DNA of 64,000 nt. It comes from Mucilaginibacter sp. Its GTDB lineage: Bacteria; Bacteroidota; Bacteroidia; Sphingobacteriales; Sphingobacteriaceae. Shown here one piece after another: positions 36,405 to 51,757 of the stretch. The stretch is from assembly GCA_031292485.1 (NCBI GenBank), contig JARLHA010000003.1, positions 124,001 to 188,000 on the forward strand, given 5' to 3'. The number at the start of each line of letters is the position of its first letter. The first letter of the stretch is position 1. The position numbers and the translations under genes are program-made. Below the pieces are notes generated by a model that worked only from the letters and a program-made list of their open reading frames with translations, searched no databases and was not told the origin of the DNA.

Positions 36405-36415
36405 TCGATTGCAGG
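36398..36415. promoter_or_regulatory. 18-bp perfect palindrome, LacI/GalR-type operator candidate
   Basis: CCTGCAATCGATTGCAGG reads the same on both strands. Its core TGCAATCGATTGCA fits the general LacI/GalR operator pattern TGnAAnCGnTTnCA at every fixed position. It overlaps the -33 element of the candidate susC promoter, where a repressor would block RNA polymerase. A related inverted repeat lies upstream of the GH3 gene at 59963-59978. No LacI-type regulator gene is in the window. Confidence 0.55.
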
Positions 36416-36801
36416 ACATCAGCGTCAAATAGCTTATCACCGTCCATTAGTAAATTTTTTAACATATCATTAAAAACTTTAAACACAGTTAGCTGTCCGC
36501 TAAGCCAAAAAATAAATGTAAGTGTTGGGTCTAATTGGTGGAACCTTATTCAAAATCAGCATTTATAAACACACGATGTTGAACTAATATTCCGACGGTG
36601 AAACTAGGGTAACTTAAAAAAAGAGGGGGGAGAGGGATGAATAAAAATATAGACCAAATGTTCAAAAAAATACAAAAATTTATAAATAAGGCCGTTAAAT
36701 AGCTATTAAATCAACTAACTGCAATATTCCAATACGATCTGGTGAACTGGTCTTGACATTTTGCAGCTTGCCGGTTTCTAAGCATAACGTGCAAGCCAGG
36801 C

Positions 36802-39162
36802 TTATTTATGGTCATTAAATTCGATTCTCTTCGTATATGCGTGTTGGTTACGGAAAATGACAATTTCTGCAGATGACCCAATAACCGACATCCTTGCTTT
36901 TTGCAAATCCCTCAGACTGTTAGTTGATATGCCATTTAGCGAAATGATCACATCATTTGCCTGGAAAAATGCGGTGGCATTGCCGGGTAGTAACGATATT
37001 ACCAAAACACCCCGGATTTCATCCATTCCTGTTGCTGATCGTTCTCCCAGGGTGGTCAGTTTTTTCACCTTTGCGCCCATAAAATTTATTATTTCGCTGT
37101 CGGTTGCCTGGCCCGGCACCATAACTATAGGGAAATTCACTCTCTTTGCCAGTGCCCTTAACCCCGGAGAAACCACACCGAAACTGTCTGTTGCTATGTT
37201 TTTGAACCCAACCGAAAATGCTGCTGTGCCTGCCTTAAGTCGAAAATCGCCTTTTGCCGGGTTTTCAAATACCTGCGGCATGTATACCGAATGCCTATCG
37301 GTGCCTCTTGCCCGTGCTTCGGATAAGGAGGCTGAGTCAGGAAATACATTGTAGTCAACTTCTTTCCCCCATACTGAAATCCCAATCGGAAGGTAACCCG
37401 CACCCACGATATTGTGCCTGAATATGTCATTGCTGTTCTTAAACCATACGTGAGGGTGAAATGTATTATTTATCATGATATTATTTTCGACAACACGTTT
37501 CACGCCCTCTCTCAGCTTAATGCCGCCGTTTAAACAAAGGTTATTGCAAATAATGTAATTGCTTGACCCGTCATCCAGGTCAATATCCCACCCATGGTCG
37601 CAACGAAACCTGTTGTTCCGCAGAATGATTGGCCGGGTTACATCAAGCAGCGCAAAATCCGGGTATGCTGCCACAATCGAATCCAATTTCACTTTGTCAG
37701 GATGCCAATAACGATCCCGGCCCCAGGAATTAAAGGAGCCATGGTCGCCGGTTTCTTTAACAGTATTAAAAACATCGTTGTACTCAATAAGATGACCACC
37801 CCACGTCCCTTCGCTAACGTTTATACCTGCGCGGGGGACGTCATAAATGGTGTTGTGGCTGACCGTGATATTTTGGCACATGGACAGCTCCACACCGGCA
37901 GATTGCTTTTCCACAAGCCCCAGGTTAAACATCAGGTTGTTGTAAACATTACAATCCTTCGGAAAATTATTTGTTTTGGGCCCCGGCGTCCGATCCATTT
38001 TTGCCATCGGAACAAACTGGTTATATTCAAAACTCGGCGAACGGACCGCGCCGGGATCCCCGACGAGACAAACTCCGCTTGCTCCCACATTCGAAATCTG
38101 ACATCCCGACACCTCGCAATTACGGTTATATTTACTGAAAAATACCGCATTTCCCCCAACATTAATCAGCGTACAATTTACCAACCTGCAATTTACCGCT
38201 CCTTCGTATTTTACGGCCCCACCCCGGTAAATAGTCCAGTCACTTCGCAACAAAGGCTCCTTATTTTGCATAAAAGTTCTTAGGGTTTCGGTTAAAACCA
38301 ACCCGGCAATGGTAATATTCCTGACTGGCTTTGTTTCCGTGCCGCGAAATTCGAACAGACTGGCAAGCTGCGGCGCCTCAATAGTTGCGGTGCGCAGGTT
38401 AAGACCGGCAGGTGGGAAATAATAAAGCATTTTTGCATGCTTATCAAAGTACCATTCATTCGCCGTATCGAGTTCCTCGAAGATATTCTCGACAAACCGG
38501 TATTTTTCACTCATGCCCATGCGGCGGTTGTTTTGCCATCCCCCTTCCATCATCAATTCTCCCTTATCACTTTTCCCGGTAATCATGTAATGAACATCGC
38601 CCCATTGGGATGGGTGCAATGCGTGTACATATCCGCCCTCCGGCGATTTCCAGCGGGCGACACGCTCTGGCGATAACACATCCTCTGCGGTTCCCCCCAA
38701 ATAATGGGCAGTAGAATCATAATTAGGATAGCGGGCCATGTGCTGCAACTGCCTGTTGACAAACAGTTCGTCAAATTGAATATTTTGTTCTACCGTGGCT
38801 TTCCAAATGCCATCTTTGTAAGGCACCCACTTCAGTTGAAGTACGGTGCTGCCGCTAATAATTACTTTTTGTTTTTTGTAACTGGCGACCGTAAGCGTGC
38901 TGCCGTTTTGCCTTGAATCCTGGCCGGTAAAAATAACAGCACTTTTTAGGTGATATGTTCCTCCTATGAGGTACACGTTAGTATTACCACTTTGGCCCCG
39001 GGCTTTTTCCACCGCCCTGGAAATTGAGGCAAAAGGCTTTACCAGGGTACCAGGATTTGCATCATCTCCATGGGTTGAAACGAAATAGTTTGTCTGCGAA
39101 AACAATCTCGCCGGGCAAAAAAGTACAATTAAAAAAATTAAGACTATTTTAAAGGTATTCAT
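36802..39162 (-). CDS. Secreted right-handed beta-helix protein with a C-terminal PDZ domain (GH141-like)
   Basis: 786 aa from the ATG at 39162, which begins a signal peptide (MNTFKIVLIFLIVLFCPARLFSQ); an upstream TTG at 39189 is rejected. TNYFVSTHGDDANPGTLVKPFASISRAVEKAR is the typical opening of a parallel beta-helix. Repeated Asn-rich coils (NCTLINVGGNAVFFSKYNRNCEVSGCQISNVG and others) form the helix to about residue 650. The last 90 residues contain a PDZ-like domain (ATAFFQANDVIISLNGISTNSLRDLQKA). The fold and the context of GH29 and GH2 genes suggest a GH141-like glycosidase or a polysaccharide-binding lyase fold. The gene follows the GH29 gene by 34 bp. Confidence 0.75.
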   Translation of the reverse strand: MNTFKIVLIFLIVLFCPARLFSQTNYFVSTHGDDANPGTLVKPFASISRAVEKARGQSGNTNVYLIGGTYHLKSAVIFTGQDSRQNGSTLTVASYKKQKVIISGSTVLQLKWVPYKDGIWKATVEQNIQFDELFVNRQLQHMARYPNYDSTAHYLGGTAEDVLSPERVARWKSPEGGYVHALHPSQWGDVHYMITGKSDKGELMMEGGWQNNRRMGMSEKYRFVENIFEELDTANEWYFDKHAKMLYYFPPAGLNLRTATIEAPQLASLFEFRGTETKPVRNITIAGLVLTETLRTFMQNKEPLLRSDWTIYRGGAVKYEGAVNCRLVNCTLINVGGNAVFFSKYNRNCEVSGCQISNVGASGVCLVGDPGAVRSPSFEYNQFVPMAKMDRTPGPKTNNFPKDCNVYNNLMFNLGLVEKQSAGVELSMCQNITVSHNTIYDVPRAGINVSEGTWGGHLIEYNDVFNTVKETGDHGSFNSWGRDRYWHPDKVKLDSIVAAYPDFALLDVTRPIILRNNRFRCDHGWDIDLDDGSSNYIICNNLCLNGGIKLREGVKRVVENNIMINNTFHPHVWFKNSNDIFRHNIVGAGYLPIGISVWGKEVDYNVFPDSASLSEARARGTDRHSVYMPQVFENPAKGDFRLKAGTAAFSVGFKNIATDSFGVVSPGLRALAKRVNFPIVMVPGQATDSEIINFMGAKVKKLTTLGERSATGMDEIRGVLVISLLPGNATAFFQANDVIISLNGISTNSLRDLQKARMSVIGSSAEIVIFRNQHAYTKRIEFNDHK

Positions 39163-39196
39163 AAATCTTCTTTCTACGTTTGAATACAAGCTATAG

Positions 39197-41323
39197 TTAT
39201 TCCGTAATTATATCTACTTCTGCGTAGCCTGCCTCATTACTGTTTTCTGTGTTTTTTACCGCCCTCAGTTTAATGTAACGGGCATTTTGAGAGCTAAATC
39301 TCACGATTTGCCACAGAGGATTGTTTTTAATATTAGGAAATTCACCATGGCTTACCAGTTTCCAGTCTGTATTATTGTCCGAAACATAAAACTCGTAGCC
39401 GGCAATAATACCCGGCCCCCACTGGCCCTGATCCGGCAGATACCTGAAACCGGCAATACTTTCTTCTTTTCCCAGATCAATCACCAAATCAACCGGCATT
39501 TTTTTGTCTTTGCCCTGGTGCCATACGGTAGACGGATCGCCGTCCAAAACAGCACTGGCCTTTTTATCCTCAATGCCAACAATTTTCCAGTCTTTTCTTG
39601 AAATATCAAATTTTTCGTGTGTCTCCGGACTGTTTTTTCGGGTAGAAGGATCGTAAACGATGGCGCGAATCTCAGGTTTACCGTTGGCCATGAAAGGACC
39701 TGTATATTTTTTTGAACCGGAGGTAGGTGTGCTGCCGTTGGTCGTATAGTAAACTACCGATTCCTTGTCCGTAGGCGTTATAGTTACTTCGCCAGCCTGG
39801 TTCCTGGTAACGGCAGGGGCGGTAAGTATTTGTGGCGCGTAATAAACCCCGGCGTTGGAAATAAGCAAACAGCCTTTAGCATCCGTAATGTGCAGCCGTA
39901 CCTTAGTGGCCTTTACCGTCGGGAAGCTTACTATGCGTTTATATCCGATAGTTGTTCCTTTTGCCAGTTCCTTCCATTGGCCGTTCACGAGCGCTTCAAC
40001 GGTAAACGCTTTTACACGCTGCCCTAATTGAATGTATTCCTGCGCCAAAAAGCGATTGAACCTGGTTAGCCTGCCCAGGTCAATCGTAAGTGAAGCCGCT
40101 TTAACGCCGTCGTCCGTGGCCCAATAAGTATTATTATTATTATCATCTGTAGCGTTGCCTGCACTAAAATACTTGCTTCCCAAGCGTACATTGGAGGCTG
40201 TTGCCGGCTTGTTTTTCGCCAGGTTTAAGGAGAACGCAGCTTTTACGGCTTTACCAAAATCCAATATATTTTTTTCATCTGTCGGATGGATCAGCCCGTT
40301 GGGCATAATGGGGAAATTGAGCAGTAAATTACCGTTATGACCGATTGAATTGTAGTATAGATCCATCAATTGCGGCAATGACTTTACTTTCTTGTCTTCA
40401 CTGGGGTGGTAAAACCATTCAGGCCTGATTGAGGTGTTTACTTCCGCAGGCACCCATGCATTGCCGTCCTCAACGCCATAATGCAACATATTATAGGGCA
40501 CGTCACCGGTGGAATTTAACAGGCTCCAATTTGTATCACCGACAGATCCGCCTTCAGTGCCAACCCATCGCAGGTCAGCCCGATCTCCACCATCATTCCA
40601 GATGACAATATGAGGCTGCAGTTTGCGGACAAGTTTATAGGTATTGGCCCAATCATAATAAGTTTTACGGTCAATCATACGGGTTTCATTAGCACCGCCA
40701 TAATAGCCGGAGCCGCCGTTAGCGCCATCAAACCAAATCTCGAAAATCGGGCCGTAGTTGGTAAGTAACTCCGTTAGCTGGTTGCGGAAATAGGTAATAT
40801 ACTCCGGCTTTCCATAGTCTGCCCGGTTCCTGTCCCATGGTGATAAATAGATACCGAGCTTTAAGCCATATTCTTTGCAGGCATCTGCCATCTCCCTAAC
40901 TACATCCCCTTTACCGTTTTTCCACGGTGCATTTTTTACGGAGTAATCAGTATATTTAGAAGGCCAGAGGCAAAAACCGCAATGGTGTTTGGCGGTTATT
41001 ATAATTCCTTTCATGCCAGCCTGTTTGCAGATGCGCGCCCATTGGCGGCAATCCAAAGCCGTTGGGTTGAAGAGTTTAACATCTTCATTACCATATCCCC
41101 AGGATTGGTCGGTGTACGTGTTCAGTGATAAATGCACAAAGGCATAGTATTGCATTTCCTGCCATCTCATTTGATTTTCCGAAGGGACAGGCCCGCATGG
41201 GGCAGGCGCATTTTTTTGCGCACGGCTGCTAAAAAAACAAAGGGAAAAAACAGCTGTAAATAAACAGGCTTTAACAATTTTAGGAGTTTTCAATTTTTTA
41301 CTTTTTAAATGTTGAAATTGCAT
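39197..41323 (-). CDS. GH29 alpha-L-fucosidase with discoidin and chitobiase-like C-terminal domains
   Basis: 708 aa, signal peptide to about residue 36 (FSSRAQ). N-terminal GH29 barrel (MRWQEMQYYAFVHLSLNTYTD, ITAKHHCGFCLWPSKYTDYS) with nucleophile Asp199 in FEIWFDGANGG, which resembles the GH29-B alpha-1,3/1,4-fucosidase group. Then an F5/8C-like module (about 365-495), a chitobiase-type Ig module (VVYYTTNGSTPTSGSKKYTGPF), and a second F5/8C module ending in RYIKLRAVKNTEN. Probably releases fucose from side chains of the PUL substrate. The second fucosidase of the window; its domain layout differs from that at 25250. Confidence 0.92.
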   Translation of the reverse strand: MQFQHLKSKKLKTPKIVKACLFTAVFSLCFFSSRAQKNAPAPCGPVPSENQMRWQEMQYYAFVHLSLNTYTDQSWGYGNEDVKLFNPTALDCRQWARICKQAGMKGIIITAKHHCGFCLWPSKYTDYSVKNAPWKNGKGDVVREMADACKEYGLKLGIYLSPWDRNRADYGKPEYITYFRNQLTELLTNYGPIFEIWFDGANGGSGYYGGANETRMIDRKTYYDWANTYKLVRKLQPHIVIWNDGGDRADLRWVGTEGGSVGDTNWSLLNSTGDVPYNMLHYGVEDGNAWVPAEVNTSIRPEWFYHPSEDKKVKSLPQLMDLYYNSIGHNGNLLLNFPIMPNGLIHPTDEKNILDFGKAVKAAFSLNLAKNKPATASNVRLGSKYFSAGNATDDNNNNTYWATDDGVKAASLTIDLGRLTRFNRFLAQEYIQLGQRVKAFTVEALVNGQWKELAKGTTIGYKRIVSFPTVKATKVRLHITDAKGCLLISNAGVYYAPQILTAPAVTRNQAGEVTITPTDKESVVYYTTNGSTPTSGSKKYTGPFMANGKPEIRAIVYDPSTRKNSPETHEKFDISRKDWKIVGIEDKKASAVLDGDPSTVWHQGKDKKMPVDLVIDLGKEESIAGFRYLPDQGQWGPGIIAGYEFYVSDNNTDWKLVSHGEFPNIKNNPLWQIVRFSSQNARYIKLRAVKNTENSNEAGYAEVDIITE

Positions 41324-41379
41324 TGTCCGAACTTTCAGTACCTCTGAAAATGAGGTCGCCTTTTATCTTGCAGACAAAG

Positions 41380-43821
41380 TTATTTTTTTTGAAATGATTT
41401 GATAGTTAAAGTGGCCCCCGATAGACCTGGTGAACTAACGTCAAGTTTAATATCGCCGGTGCCATGTGTGCTTCTTATTACAACCAAAGCATGCCCGTGC
41501 CATGCTTTACGCGCATTTCCTGCATATGGGTCTGTGTCCTTCATATCGGCATTTGCTACACCTGCAATTGTACCGGGGCCTTCAATTTTAAAGTGCAGGA
41601 GGTTTGATGCATTTGGTTGAAATATACCATCCTTGTCAGTTAGTTCAATGGTAACATAAGACAAGTCTTGTCCGTTTGCTGCTATTTCTTTTCGATCGGC
41701 AGTTAGTTGAATTTTTGCAGCATCGCCGGAAGTTTGTAAAATGGTTGATTCAATTTCCTTATCATTATCCAGCCCTACGGCTTTAAGCTTGCCTGGCGAA
41801 TAAGGTACTGTAAATGTGGCTTTATATTCCTGTTCGCCAGTAGTGGATTTCTCGCCGATGAGTTTATCGTCGAGGTAAAGCCTTACCCTGGGGTACTTTG
41901 AATAAATTTCTACCTGGATGTCCTGTCCTGCAAACGCCGGCCAGTTCCAGCTTTCCCATGTTGGCCATACCGACCACCAGGTTGTTTTAATCTCCAAGGG
42001 GGTAGGATCAGGCTCACGAACAGCCATATAAAGTTTTTCGGTGTTATTATACAACATGCTTCTGTAATGTGATATGGGCTTTCTCCATCCTGTTATATCT
42101 ATATCGCCGCAATATGCACCATGCCATGGGAATAAGTCATGTTCCCAGTGTTCACCAGGTACGTCACCCGAATAGTACCAGCGACCGATACCTGATTCTC
42201 CAAGATAATCTACAGCAGTCCAAACAAAATCGCCAATAATGTAATTGCGGTTTTGTACCAGTTTCCAATTGGCAAAAGCATCCTTTGGATAGGACTCTGT
42301 TTGAACAATTATGCGGGAAGGAACCCGCTGATGGTCCGCAGGCGCATTCCACAAATGATAATTATAACCGCCAACGTCATGCGCCGCCATCAGCGGGTCA
42401 AGTGCTGCCCAATCCTTGCCAGCTTCCACGATAGCAGATGTAACAGGACGGGTAGTATCTATTTCTTTTACAGCACCGGCAAGCATTTTGGCTGTTTCAA
42501 CAGCTTCCGGACTACCTCTCTCCACTATTTCGTTGCCAATGCTCCACATAATAATTGAAGGGTGATTGCGATCCCGCAAAACCATTGCATCTAAATCGCG
42601 TTTCCACCAACGGTCAAAATACTGTGCGTAGTCGTATTTCTTTTTCCCTACCCGCCAGCAGTCAAATGCTTCATCCATAACCAACAACCCTAATCTGTCG
42701 CACGCATTTAAAAATACCTCCGACGGGGGATTATGTGAAGTTCTGACAGCGTTAAATCCTGCTTCCTTAAGCAATTCTACCTTACGTTCTTCGGCACGGT
42801 CAAAAGCAGCGGCGCCCAGGCAACCATTATCGTGGTGCAAACATCCGCCATTGAGCTTTATTACTTTGCCATTGAGCTGGAATCCATTTTCAGCTGTAAA
42901 TTTTATGGAACGTATCCCAAAGTTGGTTTTTGTGTCGTCAACAACTTTTTTATTTTTTAACAACTGTATCTGAACGTTATATAAATGGGGTGTTTCAGGC
43001 GTCCATAGCATCGGATCTGGTACCATTATGGTTTGGGCAATCTCCTGCTCACTATTGGCGGCCAATTGAACCTTGATTTGGTTATTTCCTGCATTTTTAG
43101 CATTTGGGTCCCGTAACCGTGTGCTGATAACAACACTTTGGGCCATTCCTGTTTCGTTTTTTATTAATGTTTTAATTTGAACGGTTGCCTTTTTTGAAGA
43201 CACTTCGGGGGTTGTGATGGCGACACCCCAGTGAGCTATATGCACAGGGTCGGTAACCTCCATCCAAACATGGCGGTATATTCCGGAACCACTATACCAC
43301 CTGCTGTTCACTTGTTGCGAATTGTCCACCTTTACCGCTATCACATTTTCACTATTAAAATCCAGATAAGGCGAAAGATCATAAACAAATGATGTATAAC
43401 CATAAGGATGAATTCCAAGCGATTTTCCGTTGATAAAAACTTCAGAATTCATATAAACGCCTTCAAAATAAATAGAAACTTTTTTGCTTTTCCATTCGCC
43501 CGGGAATTTGAAAGTTTTTCGGTACCAACCAATACCTGCCGGGAAATATCCCCCTTCGCCGCCAGTAGGATTTTCAGGACTTATTTTTCCTTCAATGCTC
43601 CAATCATGCGGCAAATCTATGCTACGCCAATTCTTATCATTAAAATCCTTCAACCTTCCAGCAGCGGTATCGCCCAAAAAGAATTTCCAGTTAAAGTCGA
43701 ATAATTGCTTCCTTTCTGTGCCATTTTGCGCATTGCCCCGAAACGAACTTACTAATAGCATGAATACCAATACTATTTGTTTTGTGAAATAATATTTTTT
43801 GTATGAATTTAAATTGTACAT
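41380..43821 (-). CDS. GH2 beta-galactosidase/glycosidase (DUF4982-type architecture)
   Basis: 813 aa, signal peptide to about 32. Sugar-binding domain (IDLPHDWSIEG ... GIGWYRKTF), Ig-like domain, TIM barrel with acid/base Glu431 in WSIGNE and predicted nucleophile Glu509 in VQTES, then C-terminal Ig-like domains (YSKYPRVRLYLDDKLIGE; TADRKEIAANGQDLSYVTIELTDKDG). Most relatives are beta-galactosidases; beta-glucuronidase or mannosidase cannot be excluded. One of three successive GH2 genes in the locus, separated by short gaps. Confidence 0.9.
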   Translation of the reverse strand: MYNLNSYKKYYFTKQIVLVFMLLVSSFRGNAQNGTERKQLFDFNWKFFLGDTAAGRLKDFNDKNWRSIDLPHDWSIEGKISPENPTGGEGGYFPAGIGWYRKTFKFPGEWKSKKVSIYFEGVYMNSEVFINGKSLGIHPYGYTSFVYDLSPYLDFNSENVIAVKVDNSQQVNSRWYSGSGIYRHVWMEVTDPVHIAHWGVAITTPEVSSKKATVQIKTLIKNETGMAQSVVISTRLRDPNAKNAGNNQIKVQLAANSEQEIAQTIMVPDPMLWTPETPHLYNVQIQLLKNKKVVDDTKTNFGIRSIKFTAENGFQLNGKVIKLNGGCLHHDNGCLGAAAFDRAEERKVELLKEAGFNAVRTSHNPPSEVFLNACDRLGLLVMDEAFDCWRVGKKKYDYAQYFDRWWKRDLDAMVLRDRNHPSIIMWSIGNEIVERGSPEAVETAKMLAGAVKEIDTTRPVTSAIVEAGKDWAALDPLMAAHDVGGYNYHLWNAPADHQRVPSRIIVQTESYPKDAFANWKLVQNRNYIIGDFVWTAVDYLGESGIGRWYYSGDVPGEHWEHDLFPWHGAYCGDIDITGWRKPISHYRSMLYNNTEKLYMAVREPDPTPLEIKTTWWSVWPTWESWNWPAFAGQDIQVEIYSKYPRVRLYLDDKLIGEKSTTGEQEYKATFTVPYSPGKLKAVGLDNDKEIESTILQTSGDAAKIQLTADRKEIAANGQDLSYVTIELTDKDGIFQPNASNLLHFKIEGPGTIAGVANADMKDTDPYAGNARKAWHGHALVVIRSTHGTGDIKLDVSSPGLSGATLTIKSFQKK

Positions 43822-43879
43822 CTTATTTCGCTTATATTTCTATTTTTAATTTATCCGATTTGATCCTCTTTTCAATAAA

Positions 43880-49559
<5,680 letters not shown>

Positions 49560-49615
49560 TTAATTTAATCTATATAAATTTTTCGCGCACAATACAATTA
49601 AAGGTTAAAGGTTTT

Positions 49616-51664
49616 TCACTCCTTAATTTCTATCAGTTCAGGTTCTTCAGACGGTAGTGTGAAACTATCGTCAAAGGTTTTGCCTGACAATATCCCTTTA
49701 AAACCACCTTTCACCTGGATTTCTACCGGCTTCCGGCTTATATTGAGATACAGAATATGATTTTTGTCAATTTGCCGGGCCATTACTCCATCGGGCACCT
49801 GTGGTCCTTTTTTAATACCCAGTTCATCTATCAATTCATCAACCAACGGGTTAAGTACCTCGCCACTGGCCGGCAATCCGATATAAATCGCCCTGCCTTT
49901 GCCATATTTGTTTGAGGTAATAACCGGATAATCCTTATCCAGGCTGGTTATACTTCCGAGGATTTCAGCACCTTTAGATTCGATCACATCAAATCGGGTT
50001 GATTCAGTCCCAATAGTTTTCCCTTTATAATTTAATTTAATTTTTTTGCCGCTCAACGAGTCACGGGATATTTCGTTCGTAGGCTCTGTTTCTTCATAAC
50101 CTGCTACCCGGATTCCGAACACGTCGTTTAAACGCCCCGGATGGGTGGACGCAAATACTTTCCCGGTTTCGTCAACCATGGCGGAATTACTTGTCATAAC
50201 AACGGTCCCGCCATTTTTTACAAAATCACGGATTTTATTGGCAGTTGTTTCATCCATTACCGTTACACCGGGTACAAAAAGTAATTTATAGTTTAATGAG
50301 CTTTTGCTGATCTCAACAACACGCGAATCCATATTGCGGGAGTAAAACAAATTCCAGCAGGTTTGTAGCTGTTGGTCCTGCGCCTCGGGGAAAGCACTGC
50401 TGGCTATCTGGCTTGGAAAGGAGAATGCCAGGCCAACTTCCGGGTGGGGTTTGTAAGGAAAGAATTTTTCGATCTTTTTAAACTCAGTGGCTATTTTTTT
50501 ATATTCATCATATTTACGGTTGGGGATGCCGTCCCAATCAAGCATCCCTTCCAGGTATTGTTCCTCGCCCGACCACATACTTTGCCACGTCCATCCGCAA
50601 ACCATTTGATTGCCGTACATCAGCGTGGCGTAGGCCGATTTTCTGATCGAATTGGGCACCGCCGTCATTGTGGTAAACTCACTGCACCAGAAAGGGCTTG
50701 TGCTTTCAAACTGGATGCGGTCAATTCCAAACAAAGCGTTCATCAACCCCCAGTTCGTTATTAAAGAATTCCCCGGATAAAAGCCTGCACCTTCACGTGT
50801 CAATTTACCTGAATAAGCTATCTCTGAATAATCGAAATATTTCATGGGGCTGTAATACCATGCGTTGGTATTGGTTAATGCATTTGGGGCGTTTGTATTA
50901 ACCACGTGGAGTACTTTGAATAAGATCTGGTTCACCTCGTCTGAAATAAAACGCCTGAAATCTAATATTTTCTCCGGGGCGCCGTTTTTTTCGCCCGTTA
51001 CAGGTAGCCCAACTTCATCAAAATCGTTAATCCTTCTGGACCAGCGTTGTGTAGCCCATGCTTTGTTAAAATCATCAATGGTCGGGTACTTCTTCTTCAA
51101 CCAAACAACAAACCTTTTTCTTACTGTTTCTGAATATGAAATAGGGCCATCACCTGACTCATTGTCGATACCGAAAGCCAATAGGGCCGGGTGTTTGGCA
51201 TAATGTTTTGTAAGTGTATCGGCATAGCGTACGGCATATTTTTGATACATCGGATCGCCTACATCATCCATGTAGCGATGGTTTGGATATTGCGCAACGC
51301 CACCGGGATTGGTAACATCAATTGACGGGTACTTATGATGCAGCCAGATTGGCGCCGGACGGATGGCAATATCCAGAATCACTTTAATTCCGGCCTTGTT
51401 CATCAGGTCCATCACCTTATCAAACCACTCAAAATCGAACTTGCCTTCAGAAGGCTCATAACTGTCCCAGGCCAAATGCCCCATGCGGACGGAAGTAAAC
51501 CCGGCAGCTTTCATCAACTGTATGTCATTCTTGATTTTTTCGATGTCCTTATTATCATGAGGATGATAATTGGCGCCCACGTATAATGTTTGAGCCTTAA
51601 CTGACAAGCCAGCCAGCAATAGCAGATAAAACATCAAAAAGAATTTATTCTTTATTTTTATCAT
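49616..51664 (-). CDS. GH42-like beta-galactosidase
   Basis: 682 aa from the ATG at 51664 (MIKIKNKFFLMFYLLLLAGLSVKAQ); the TTG five codons upstream is rejected. Clan GH-A barrel with VGANYHPHDNKDIEKIKNDIQLMKAAGFTSVRMGHLAWDSYEPSEG, acid/base Glu169 in FGIDNESGDG, and a candidate nucleophile in FWCSEFTT. A beta-galactosidase trimerization-like domain follows (LLFVPGVTVMDETTANKIRDFVKNGGTVVMTS). GH42 enzymes act on beta-galactosides of plant polysaccharides. The export signal indicates a periplasmic role. Confidence 0.9.
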   Translation of the reverse strand: MIKIKNKFFLMFYLLLLAGLSVKAQTLYVGANYHPHDNKDIEKIKNDIQLMKAAGFTSVRMGHLAWDSYEPSEGKFDFEWFDKVMDLMNKAGIKVILDIAIRPAPIWLHHKYPSIDVTNPGGVAQYPNHRYMDDVGDPMYQKYAVRYADTLTKHYAKHPALLAFGIDNESGDGPISYSETVRKRFVVWLKKKYPTIDDFNKAWATQRWSRRINDFDEVGLPVTGEKNGAPEKILDFRRFISDEVNQILFKVLHVVNTNAPNALTNTNAWYYSPMKYFDYSEIAYSGKLTREGAGFYPGNSLITNWGLMNALFGIDRIQFESTSPFWCSEFTTMTAVPNSIRKSAYATLMYGNQMVCGWTWQSMWSGEEQYLEGMLDWDGIPNRKYDEYKKIATEFKKIEKFFPYKPHPEVGLAFSFPSQIASSAFPEAQDQQLQTCWNLFYSRNMDSRVVEISKSSLNYKLLFVPGVTVMDETTANKIRDFVKNGGTVVMTSNSAMVDETGKVFASTHPGRLNDVFGIRVAGYEETEPTNEISRDSLSGKKIKLNYKGKTIGTESTRFDVIESKGAEILGSITSLDKDYPVITSNKYGKGRAIYIGLPASGEVLNPLVDELIDELGIKKGPQVPDGVMARQIDKNHILYLNISRKPVEIQVKGGFKGILSGKTFDDSFTLPSEEPELIEIKE

Positions 51665-51757
51665 TTGATTTATTTGCAAGGTAAATATTTATATGTCTTT
51701 TCATTTCTTGTTACTCACGTATTTATAGTGGCCGGCTTCGAACAATAAACTTGCCGG

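Larger units (their letters stand above)
36201..36801. other. 601-bp regulatory gap upstream of susC
   Basis: No credible gene. A 62-codon minus strand frame (36298-36486) overlaps the operator palindrome and lacks family signatures. Contents: a long leader for the susC mRNA with a CGGG/CCCG hairpin near 36340, the operator and promoter at 36375-36415, and A/T-rich sequence with a G-rich patch near 36625 up to the end of the beta-helix gene. Confidence 0.55.

Noticed and set aside
36298..36486. 62-codon minus strand frame upstream of susC
   Set aside because: It spans the operator palindrome and promoter, lacks recognisable motifs, and is better explained as leader and regulatory DNA.
40125..40150. 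Trinucleotide AAT run inside the GH29 gene as a phase-variable tract
   Set aside because: It encodes a short Asn loop in frame; changes in copy number would not shift the frame, so no switching is expected.
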